A DNA stretch of 64,000 bases, from contig CAVZGO010000003.1 of assembly GCA_963774935.1 (NCBI GenBank), positions 711,170 through 775,169 on the forward strand, given 5' to 3'. Below the pieces are notes generated by a model. That model did no database searches and had not been told where the DNA came from. It saw only the letters and a program-made list of their open reading frames with translations. The DNA is from CAVZGO01 sp963774935. Its GTDB lineage: Bacteria; Chloroflexota; Anaerolineae; Anaerolineales; UBA4823. A program made the translations under genes and the position numbers. Below are positions 50,021 to 57,376 of the stretch, piece after piece (position 1 is the first letter of the stretch; every line of letters starts with the position of its first letter).

Positions 50021-50319
50021 GAGTGGCTAAATTTATGGGGGAAAATGTGAATATGCAGATATGTCCATATTGTCAGCGAACAACTCATCAGAAAGGTAAA
50101 ACTGACACCTGCTCGGTTGAGGGAGACAATGCTGAGTTACACCGCTGTCTGGCTCGTTTGGCAAGATCGTCTCGTTGTTCCTCGCGTTGATCCCTTGCAC
50201 TTGAATGTGCCTTGCGCTTGTTCAGCTTCTGCTTCAACCGTCGCCAACTATACAAGCAGATGTTCCCTGCTTACCCTGCGTATGTCAAAGATTTCTTCGC
50301 TCCACTATTTTAGCCACTC
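50021..50319 (+). mobile_element. 299-bp miniature element derived from an IS1-family insertion sequence
   Basis: Ends in 11-bp perfect terminal inverted repeats GAGTGGCTAAA / TTTAGCCACTC, with further partial matches inward. Inside, one frame from 50054 reads MQICPYCQRTTHQKGKT, like the zinc-finger N-terminus of IS1-type transposases. It jumps directly to C-terminal-like sequence (ELHRCLARLARSSRC, an in-frame TGA, then FCFNRRQLYKQMFPAYPAYV). The middle of the transposase, with its catalytic domain, is missing, so this is a non-autonomous deletion derivative. No target duplication is visible. The family assignment is from memory of conserved motifs and is moderate. Confidence 0.6.
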
Positions 50320-50435
50320 CCATCCCAGGCAGGCTGGCTCTCTACCGCGAGGGAACTGGAATAATTAGGCCAATCCTCAAGGATGGGGAACAGGTCTTTT
50401 CCAATGGCTTGTTCCACTTTTCATTCGAGAAACGC

Positions 50436-51065
50436 TTACATGTCGTGATCGTATTTGTCCAGCAAGACTTGAAGCTCAATCTCGGGTAAGGGAGACAGCT
50501 TTACATTCGTGACTTTAGCCTGCGAGAAGATTTTCTTCACTTTTTCTGTCACAATGGTTCCGCCAAAACTGCTCACCCAGAAAATATCACTTCCATCCCA
50601 ATCCTCTTCGTAGAAGTAAAGCCCTTTATAGACATCGAAGGGTTCTCCCCCTGGCACTGCCTGGCGGGTAAGGATCTGGCTGCGGCTGCGGTCGCGCCGG
50701 CATTCGCTGCCCGTCACGGCAAAACCATGATATCCAGGCAGCGGCTCGCCTTTCCGTCCGTACACCTCCACCGGATAGGTCATCCAACCAGTTACTTCTT
50801 TCGCACCAAGAATCTCCACCACTCTATCTGTGATGCAAACCATATGTACCAGGTCGGACCATAAGAAGTCTGTGACTTGTCCTCCTCTATAACCGCCTAG
50901 CTGAATAGGCTGCTCTGATGAAACCTGTCCTCTGAAAAGCTTCCAGGCGAAGTCACTATTAACCCAATCATTGTCGCCCCGAACGGTTATCCGCAATGGT
51001 CGGTTGGTAAGCGGATCTTCGAGTTCATAAAACCGACTGAAATTAAGGGTTGCCGAAGTGGACAT
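50436..51065 (-). CDS. Orphan immunity-like protein
   Basis: A 209-residue soluble protein not assigned to a family with certainty. Its layout resembles immunity proteins of polymorphic toxin loci: a variable N-terminus, then FYEEDWDGSDIFWVSSFG, ending in a VTEKVKKIF...LSPLPEIELQVLL helix-strand unit. The GSDIF motif followed by a (V/L)(S/T)xxxKxx segment recurs in the double-CxxCG immunity protein at 54179. No signal peptide and no adjacent toxin; an IS-derived element lies on its 3' side. Immunity function is inferred from the neighbouring RHS array. Confidence 0.5.
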   Translation of the reverse strand: MSTSATLNFSRFYELEDPLTNRPLRITVRGDNDWVNSDFAWKLFRGQVSSEQPIQLGGYRGGQVTDFLWSDLVHMVCITDRVVEILGAKEVTGWMTYPVEVYGRKGEPLPGYHGFAVTGSECRRDRSRSQILTRQAVPGGEPFDVYKGLYFYEEDWDGSDIFWVSSFGGTIVTEKVKKIFSQAKVTNVKLSPLPEIELQVLLDKYDHDM

Positions 51066-51368
51066 CGAATTTATATACCTTGGCTAAATCTCGTGCAAAA
51101 TTCAAGATCTCTGCTCTGGATAGAGTCTGTCCAGGAATTTCCGTTCTATTTTGACAAGTTGTTTGTTGACAGCGAGGGCGGGTTTACATTACTTTATTCT
51201 AACCCAATAATTTAGCCATGCCTCTCAAACAGGGTAAATAAACACTCTCACCACAAATCCGAATACTATTTAGATTATTATTAATAACCGTTCTGGCACG
51301 ATTCTCGCAACTGGTAATACATGCACGAAACCATTATCGTTAAGAACGAACCCAGGAGAACACGAACC
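51066..51368. other. Intergenic region
   Basis: Between the divergent immunity-like gene and the small lipoprotein gene. Two TTGACA hexamers (51151-51156 and 51166-51171) lie on the plus strand without a convincing -10 at proper spacing. No open frame, RNA structure or repeat was recognised. Confidence 0.4.
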
Positions 51369-51593
51369 ATGAAGAAAGCGACATTTCGTCTGTTGTTAAT
51401 CGTCATTGTGCTTTCGCTGGCAATGCTCGCCTGTGTTGGCGGTGGGGGAAATGGCAGCCTTAATGATAGCTGGTCATCCGGCAGCCAGGAGATTTTACAA
51501 GCCCCGGAGGCAACAGCTGTTTATGGCGCTCAACAGCTCCAAATCCAGCTGACTGCCATGGCAGATGAGACCCAGGTTCAATCAGTCCCTTAA
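51369..51593 (+). CDS. Small putative lipoprotein
   Basis: A 74-residue protein with a lipoprotein signal: basic MKKATFR, a hydrophobic core and the lipobox LAMLAC, then a Gly/Ser-rich mature region without a recognised domain. The ATG at 51369 follows AGGAG by about 10 nt and is preferred to the upstream in-frame ATG because the signal peptide starts there. It lies convergent to the adenosine deaminase remnant. Function unknown. Confidence 0.6.
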   Translation: MKKATFRLLLIVIVLSLAMLACVGGGGNGSLNDSWSSGSQEILQAPEATAVYGAQQLQIQLTAMADETQVQSVP

Positions 51594-51599
51594 TCCTTA

Positions 51600-51956
51600 T
51601 TAAGCAGCCCTTTTCTGCTCCAAAAGCAGCTTTTTCTCTTGCTGAGGCAGAAATGCAATTTCGAGCGCATTCATCTGCATCTTGCGCGTTTGGTCTTCGG
51701 TTAATCCCGCCGCTGCAGCAGCAACATTGTATTCGTGATGCAAGTCGATACCGCTGATCCCCGGATCGTCGGTGCACAGGGTCGCCAGGATGCCGTGATC
51801 CAGGAACCGGCGAACCGGATGGCTGGCATAATCCAGCACGGTGCTGGTTTGAACATTGCTGGTTAAATTCGATTCGATCCCAATACGCTCATCTCGCAAA
51901 TAATCCAACAGCGCAGCATCCTCTACTGCCCGCACAGCGTGCCCAAGGCGAGTGGC
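51600..51956 (-). pseudogene. Adenosine deaminase, 5'-truncated remnant
   Basis: The C-terminal third of an adenosine deaminase: [29 protein letters not shown], the catalytic-site [15 protein letters not shown], and a helical end. Upstream in the same frame there is a stop just before the match, and no other frame carries the N-terminal domain with its HxH metal motif. About 220 residues are missing. The break lies next to the outer boundary of the RHS cassette array, so array rearrangement probably removed the 5' part. Confidence 0.85.
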
Positions 51957-52015
51957 TTAACCAGTTTGGCTTCCCAGTTCGTTCGTCTTTCATTTTGGGG
52001 ACTATCAAAATTTAC

Positions 52016-52468
52016 TCAATTAGAACCAAATTCATTCACTTCCTCAGAATAACCTAAGTACCAGGTTGAAATGCCGAGAGGAATTTTCAATTCAGCAAGG
52101 CGTTCCATTGTTCTAACGTTTATTTTTGATTCCCAACTTTGCCTGAAGAGGCTGAAAATAATTCTCAATTCTATATGCACATCCGGATTGGTCATGATTG
52201 AAGCAAGCTGTGGTTTCATTGGTTCCAATTGGTCTAGTACCCAAATAATGTGTTTCTCTATATCACTAGACTGAACTTGCCCGGTCGAGTCAAGTAACCA
52301 CAAGCCTGTTTTCCATACCATTTCCTGATTCTTACCATGGATTTCGCCCACTTTATGTTTGGTACTAGGTTCTATCCCTAGCAATATCGTGACTTCATCG
52401 GGATCAATATCTTTTCCCCTTAGGAAAAGATATAAGCATACATTGCTTATATCTTCCTTTTCAGTCAT
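52016..52468 (-). CDS. DUF4279-type immunity protein (cassette 4)
   Basis: A 150-residue soluble protein of the DUF4279 kind, often found downstream of RHS and other polymorphic toxins. Family-like features are the ATG-proximal VCLYLFLRGKDIDPDEVTIL, GIEPSTKHKVGE, a W..GLWLLDS strand and the end ELKIPLGISTWYLGY. The ATG at 52468 follows GGAGGTGAGT; a GTG 6 nt earlier is possible. It lies 15 nt after the RHS tip stop and is a diverged homologue of the protein at 54980. Confidence 0.75.
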   Translation of the reverse strand: MTEKEDISNVCLYLFLRGKDIDPDEVTILLGIEPSTKHKVGEIHGKNQEMVWKTGLWLLDSTGQVQSSDIEKHIIWVLDQLEPMKPQLASIMTNPDVHIELRIIFSLFRQSWESKINVRTMERLAELKIPLGISTWYLGYSEEVNEFGSN

Positions 52469-52483
52469 ACTCACCTCCAGGTA

Positions 52484-53880
52484 TTATTCAGAATCATCAT
52501 CGTCGACAAAGTCGTCCAGTTCCGGCATCTCATCAACAGCCTCGTCTATACTTTTTCCTTCATTTAGTAGATCTGCCAGTTCCCTTGCTAGTTCTTTTGG
52601 CAATTGAAATCCTCTGGGTAGACCAGGATAAGCTGCTTTATACTTTTCTGCAGCACGTCCCCAAAGGCCTCGATATTCAGGTAACAAATTATCCGGTATC
52701 CAATCTTTTTTGTGGAAGGCAACATTGATACCATTCGCTACATCTGCTCCAGCTTGATATAATGCCTCCCCGAATGCCTCAGGTCCACCTGTTGCAACAA
52801 ATGCCACAGTTGCAACCGTAGCCACTCCAAGAACTACCCACCCTACTGGTGTAACCGCTCCAATGGTTAATGCAATCGCAACGCAAAACGGGCAGTGTCC
52901 TGTTGGATCCGTGTACCGGATTGGATTGTTGAGCGAATACGCATAACGGTCGAACGCGATGGAATTTGTCGGAACTAGTGGCAGTCTAAAACCTGCATCT
53001 TGAAGTCTAACTCTATTTTCATGGTTCAGTTGCTCTAGGAGTTGATGCTCGTGGTAGTCAACTGTCAGGGGCGAGTAATTGGCAGCACCCAGACATCCTA
53101 CTGCGTTCGCATTGCCCCTTTCGCCAACTCCGGGGATGATCGGATCTGGTGACGTCCACCGGCTAAGATAAGGGTCATACCATCTTGCCCCGTAATAATA
53201 CAATCCCAGGCTGCTCTCGCTGCGCTGCCCGGTGTAGCGGTAGGTTGTCGGCGTCGTGCCGCTGCTCCAGCGCTGCTCCCCCCAGGATTTGTACAGCAGC
53301 CTGCCATACAAGCCCCCACTGGCATTCGCGGTTACGCTCGTCGAGCCCAGGTGATCCGCTAGCAGCCAGTATAGCGTGCTCCCCTGCCGCATCCCGATCC
53401 GGCTGCCACCCGCTTCGTAGTAGCGCTTCATCGTGCTGCTCGAGCCCGTCCACTCGTAATAGCTGCCGATGTACGCCGTGGTCGTGCCCCCTACCGTGCT
53501 CTTCACCCGCACTCCGTCCCCGTCATATACGAACGACGCGCTGGCTGCCCCGCTGACCGTGCTCAGCCGGTTCTCGGCGTCGTATGCCAGGTTGTACGTG
53601 CTGCCTACGATCACCCGCTGGGTCATGTTGCCGTTGCAATCGTAGCTGTACGTGTTCGCTCCCATCGCCGAGGCGGCGTGCGGCAGGCTGCGGCTGCCTT
53701 CCGGGCAGCTCACCTGCGCGGTGTAGCTCAACGACTGCCCGCCCTTGCTGCTCAGCACTCCCGTCTCCGGCTGGTAGCTGTAGCTTTCCAATCCAAAGTT
53801 GCCCCCTGTTCCCCCGCTGGCGGAGGCGCTGGTCAGGCGGTCTGCCTCATCATAAGTGAAGCTCTGCACCTGCGGGCTGC
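52484..53880 (-). CDS. Displaced RHS C-terminal cassette 4 with tip paired to DUF4279
   Basis: Fragment of an RHS protein lacking the N-terminal barrel. It starts inside the core at QSFTYDEADRLTSASASGG, runs through YD repeats to YYYGARWYDPYLSRWTSPDP, and continues to the tip junction YTDPTGH. The tip (about 140 residues) has a hydrophobic stretch around GWVVLGVATVATVAFVA, then a helical region and a very acidic end (DFVDDDDSE). No ribosome-binding site precedes the possible GTG start at 53869, so it is probably silent unless recombined into a full RHS gene. The tip is homologous to that of cassette 3. Confidence 0.75.
53171..53880 (-). repeat. RHS-core repeat, copy 4 (710 bp)
   Basis: Near-identical to 56088-56797, 58167-58876 and 60483-61192. 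All four copies span exactly 710 bp, so there are no net indels. The repeat encodes the last YD repeats up to the GARWYDP motif. Confidence 0.93.
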
Positions 53881-53904
53881 AAGGGGGTGAGGCGACTCGA
53901 GTGG

Positions 53905-54065
53905 ATTGGATGCCGCTACCTATCTCCGTTCCAGCGAATGTACAGATGCCGCTTTATTGGACTATTTGGTTGGTAAGGTGCAAGCCTGAGCTTAATTTTA
54001 CTCAGGCATGTTAGAATCGTGCCGTTCGTGGGAGTATAGGGCAACTGTGGAGACTGACCCGAGCG
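53905..54065 (-). repeat. Cassette leader repeat, copy C
   Basis: Non-coding sequence shared with 56840-57000 and 58905-59060. It carries the same landmarks: GCTTGCACCTTACCAACC, ATTCTAA and CTCCCACG on the minus strand. Here GCCTGAG/CTCAGGC forms a hairpin. Absent from the corresponding place in the full-length RHS gene. Confidence 0.75.
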
Positions 54066-54085
54066 CCCGCAAACGACCGTCGACA

Positions 54086-54124
54086 GGGCAGAGAGATGTT
54101 GGATATTTACAACGCTCTCTGCCC
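54086..54124. terminator. Hairpin at the cassette boundary (copy C)
   Basis: GGGCAGAGAG / CTCTCTGCCC with an inner GTTG/CAAC pairing. It lies between the immunity gene at 54179 and the next cassette leader. A T-rich stretch (TTCGTGTTTT) follows on the plus strand. Probably a terminator or boundary structure. Confidence 0.55.
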
Positions 54125-54178
54125 TTCGTGTTTTCATCTTACTGAACCACTTCAGCTTCCAGATTCACTCGTTGTTCT

Positions 54179-54865
54179 TTATCCAGCATCGTTCACGTAC
54201 CATAGTCCCGGTCGGCGCTCATCATAACCATATTTTTCCGCTGGTATGAGCCACATATTCTTGAAGCCATATGCCTCGGCCACTTCTTTGAAACGCTGTG
54301 AGACCAGGAAAGGCATGGGAGCATTTCTGGGCTTGAAAATGTCACTCCCATTCCAGGATCCCTCCTCAACAATAACACGTTCCTGTTTTTTCCAAGCAAA
54401 ACCTGAACGACAAAATGCACATTTTATCTTTTCAGGATGTTCATACGTCAAACCAGAAGCGGAATCATCTTGATTGGCACCTCCCCAGGGAACATGGATC
54501 AAATGGTAAGCAGGCGGGGATACAGGAGACTGGCCTGATTTCAACGTACCCATGCGGACAATCTCAATCGGAGCGGAAAACTCTTCGATCCCCTTTAATC
54601 CTTCTCGCTCGTAAATTTCCTTGAATTTGCTTGAGACCAGCAAGGGGAATCCCGCCCCCCATACGAAATCGCCCCACTTGCCAGACTTTGCACTGGATAA
54701 CTTGATTCGATGATGAGGTAACCATCGAAAACCACTAACTGCTCCACCACATACTGGACAATATTGGCAATCCCCTCGATTGACAGGGGGAATCAAGTCA
54801 GCATAAGCCCATTTCCGCCCGAACCTGATCCCTTCTTCTGGCTCCAGTATATAGAACGTGTTCAT
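54179..54865 (-). CDS. Double-CxxCG immunity protein (SitI6-like)
   Basis: A 228-residue protein with two cysteine pairs: CQYCPVCGG near residue 33 and CAFCRSGF near residue 149. Each is followed by a repeat-like block: PLLVSSKFKEIYEREGLKGI in the first half and PFLVSQRFKEVAEAYGFKNM in the second, the second also with GSWNGSDIF. This matches the double-CxxCG family first noted in Myxococcus, whose SitI6 members are immunity proteins. Start at the ATG 54865 (MNTFYILEPEE). No cognate toxin tip lies next to it, so it is an orphan immunity gene inside the RHS array. Confidence 0.78.
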   Translation of the reverse strand: MNTFYILEPEEGIRFGRKWAYADLIPPVNRGDCQYCPVCGGAVSGFRWLPHHRIKLSSAKSGKWGDFVWGAGFPLLVSSKFKEIYEREGLKGIEEFSAPIEIVRMGTLKSGQSPVSPPAYHLIHVPWGGANQDDSASGLTYEHPEKIKCAFCRSGFAWKKQERVIVEEGSWNGSDIFKPRNAPMPFLVSQRFKEVAEAYGFKNMWLIPAEKYGYDERRPGLWYVNDAG

Positions 54866-54979
54866 TCCACTTCTTCCATCGCCATTTGCAGTTGTTGCCA
54901 TTGACCCCAAATGGAAAGCGGACGGGCTGGTTTCCAGTTCGTTCGTCTTTCAATGTTTGGGTACCTCTAGTTTGTAGTT

Positions 54980-55405
54980 TCAGTCTGGGCAGTAAATGTC
55001 AAAATTTAGATTAACACCCAGAGAAGCTATTCTACTTAACAATTCGGAGCTGATCTCTAGCTCTTCATGTTCTGTTGGAAATATCCAGAAGCAGCTAATT
55101 TCACTTTCTACGCCATCCCTTTTCAAAATCTCAATAAGCTTATTATTCACCTGCTCAAATTGATTTAGTAACCATTCTATATGTGTAGATAGGTCATCCG
55201 ACTGAATTTTATCTTGCGATGTTAAGCTCCAAAAATTTCGAGTCCATCTTTCCGTTTCAGTTCGCCAATCGCCGCGCTTAAAACTTTTTGACGGATTAAC
55301 TCCAAGAGAATCTGTTACTTCTTGAGGATTTAAACCCTTTCCTCTCAGTATGAAAGTTGCAAAGAGATGTTTATTGATGTTTCTTCCACTCCTGGCTTTA
55401 CTCAT
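54980..55405 (-). CDS. DUF4279-type immunity protein (cassette 3)
   Basis: A 141-residue protein homologous in layout to that at 52016: FATFILRGKGLNPQEVTDSL, GVNPSKSFKRGDW, then W...FWSLTSQDKIQSDDLSTHI and a C-terminal SLGVNLNFDIY. The ATG at 55405 lies 1 nt after the RHS tip stop (GAATGAAATG), so translation is coupled to the toxin frame. The longer open frame upstream overlaps the toxin and is rejected. Presumed antidote to the cassette 3 tip. Confidence 0.77.
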   Translation of the reverse strand: MSKARSGRNINKHLFATFILRGKGLNPQEVTDSLGVNPSKSFKRGDWRTETERWTRNFWSLTSQDKIQSDDLSTHIEWLLNQFEQVNNKLIEILKRDGVESEISCFWIFPTEHEELEISSELLSRIASLGVNLNFDIYCPD

Positions 55406-55406
55406 T

Positions 55407-56797
55407 TCATTCCCCCTCATCCTCATAATCCTCCTCAGGAGGTTGAGGCAATTGGTCAACTATGTCATTTGGTTTCACACCTTTCTTGGCGAGTTCAGCC
55501 ATCTTATCCAATATCCATTTTTCTACCCGGTCGGTGGCACCTAAATTATATGCATCTTTGTACTTGTGTAAAGCCTCACGATATGCAGCGCGTTCTGCGG
55601 TGCCTTCACCTAAACCGGGAGGAACATACTCTCCTTTAGCAAATAGGGTATTTAGCCCATTCGACGCAGATTCACCGGCCTGATACATACCATACGTCAC
55701 TGCTTCTCGAACTCCCGGTACAGCAAAGTATAAACCAACTCCAACCGCAGTAACACCAAGGACTACCCATCCAGGCGGGCCGATAAGTGCTAATGCAGCC
55801 AAAATTGGGTTGTGTCCATTCGGATCCGTGTAGCGTACCGGATTGTTGAGAGAATAAGTATAACGATCGAATGCAATGGTATTTGTTGGAACTGGTGGCA
55901 GTCTATAATTGGAGTCTTGCAGTCTGGTTTTATTATCTTTGTTCAGTTGTTCGAGGAATTGATTTTCGTGATAATCAACTGTCAGGGGTGAATAATTGGC
56001 AGCACCCAGGCAACCTACTGCGTTCGCATTGCCACTTTCGCCAACTCCGGGGATGATCGGATCTGGTGACGTCCACCGGCTAAGATAAGGGTCATACCAT
56101 CTTGCCCCATAAAAATACAATCCCAGGCTGCTCTCGCTGCGCTGCCCGGTGTAGCGGTAGGTGGTCGGCGTCGTGCCGCTGCTCCAGCGCTGCTCTCCCC
56201 AGGCTTTGTACAGCAGCCTGCCATACAAGCCCCCACTGGCATTCGCGGTGACGCTCGTCGAGCCCAGGTGATCCGAGACCAGCCAGTATAGCGTGCTCCC
56301 CTGCCGCATCCCCACCCGGCTGCCGCCCGCTTCGTAGTAGCGCTTCATCGTGCTGCTCGTGCCCGTCCACTCGAAATAGCTGCCGATGGTCACCGTGGTC
56401 GTGCCCCCTGCGGTGCTCTTCACCCGCACTCCGTCCCCGTCATATACGAACGACGCGCTGGCTGCCCCGCTGACCGTGCTCAGCCGGTTCTCGGCGTCGT
56501 ATGCCAGGTTGTACGTGCTGCCCCCGATCACCCGCTGGGTCATGTTGCCGTTGCAATCGTAGCTGTACGTGTTCGCTCCCATCGCCGAGGCGGCGTGCGG
56601 CAGGCTGCGGCTGCCTTCCGGGCAGCTCACTTGCGCGGTGTAGCTCAACGCCTGCCCGCCCTTGCTGCTCAGCACCCCCGTCTCCGCCTGGTAGCTGTAG
56701 CTTTCCAGTCCAACGTTGCCCCCTGTTCCCCCGCTGGCGGAGGCGCTGGTCAGGCGGTCTGCCGCATCATACGTGAAGCTCTGCGCTTGCGGGCTGC
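55407..56797 (-). CDS. Displaced RHS C-terminal cassette 3 with tip paired to DUF4279
   Basis: RHS fragment with the same 710-bp core as the full gene, then TSPDPIIPGVGESGNANAVG, the junction YTDPNGH and a tip of about 130 residues. The tip has a hydrophobic stretch (LALIGPPGWVVLGVTAVGVG), YQAGESASNGLNTLF, a KYKDAY helix and an acidic tail (PEEDYEDEGE). Compared with cassette 4, the pre-tip and tip are clearly homologous but diverged. The GTG start codon of other copies is GCG here, so no natural start is present. The open frame extends a short way into the leader. Probably silent donor DNA. Confidence 0.75.
56088..56797 (-). repeat. RHS-core repeat, copy 3 (710 bp)
   Basis: One of four equal-length near-identical repeats. 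The sequence diverges from the other copies exactly at the same two edges (AGGGTCATACC on the left, GGGCTGC on the right in plus-strand reading). Confidence 0.93.
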
Positions 56798-56839
56798 CAG
56801 GCGGGGGCGAGGTGACTTGGGTGGTTTGGATCCCGCCGC

Positions 56840-57000
56840 TGGTTTTGGTTCCGGCGAATGCTGAAATGGCTTGATTGAGATTATTCGGTTGGTAAGGTGC
56901 AAGCCTGGGCTAAATTCTGCTCGTGACATATTAGAATTGCCTCGAGCGTGGGAGGGTAGGAGCAACGATGGAAAGCGATCCTTCACTGCGTTCAGGACAG
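56840..57000 (-). repeat. Cassette leader repeat, copy B
   Basis: Shares GCTTGCACCTTACCAACC, ATTCTAA and CTCCCACG landmarks with the copies at 53905 and 58905, but is the most diverged. In this copy the frame APYQPNNLNQAISAFAG runs on into the RHS core, which suggests that the leader derives from former coding sequence. Confidence 0.7.
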
Positions 57001-57025
57001 GCTCCGAGCGCCTACGAGCTTCGTT

Positions 57026-57070
57026 GCCAGGGCAGAAGGTTTCCCGTCTGCTCTTGCCTTTTACCCTGGC
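57026..57070. terminator. Hairpin at the cassette boundary (copy B)
   Basis: GCCAGGG / CCCTGGC outer pairing with an inner CAGA/TCTG, located after the small membrane immunity gene and before the leader. Weaker than the other two boundary hairpins. Confidence 0.4.
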
Positions 57071-57142
57071 AATGGATGGAATGCGATAAACTCCTATTAT
57101 CCAAGTCTCATTTCCGGATAGTGCTTTACCTTTCGATCTCAC

Positions 57143-57364
57143 CTACATGAATAATTGTAAGAGATATTTTATGATCAACCACAAACCTATAGCAGCAGTT
57201 AATACTCCTAGAACATAATAATAGTATGAAGCCGTCTTTTCTCCCCAGTATTCATATGCGGTGCGGATCTTCCATAGATTACGGAACCATTTTGGCCTTA
57301 ATATGATCAGTATTCCACTTATTAACCCGATAATTCCGGTAATTAGAAATATTACGTCATCCAT
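57143..57364 (-). CDS. Small membrane protein, probable immunity protein (cassette 2)
   Basis: A 73-residue protein with two clear transmembrane helices (FLITGIIGLISGILIIL and YYVLGVLTAAIGLWLIIKY) and a basic/aromatic loop between them (RPKWFRNLWKIRTAYEYWG). It starts 12 nt after the RHS tip stop of cassette 2. Position and topology suggest an immunity protein against a toxin that acts at or in the membrane (inference). No family is recognised. Confidence 0.6.
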   Translation of the reverse strand: MDDVIFLITGIIGLISGILIILRPKWFRNLWKIRTAYEYWGEKTASYYYYVLGVLTAAIGLWLIIKYLLQLFM

Positions 57365-57376
57365 AGCAGAATTTTT

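Noticed and set aside
53890..55460. tRNA or attachment site as the basis for an integrative element carrying the RHS array
   Set aside because: No integrase, tRNA or att-like direct repeats were found around the array; the only repeats are cassette-internal.
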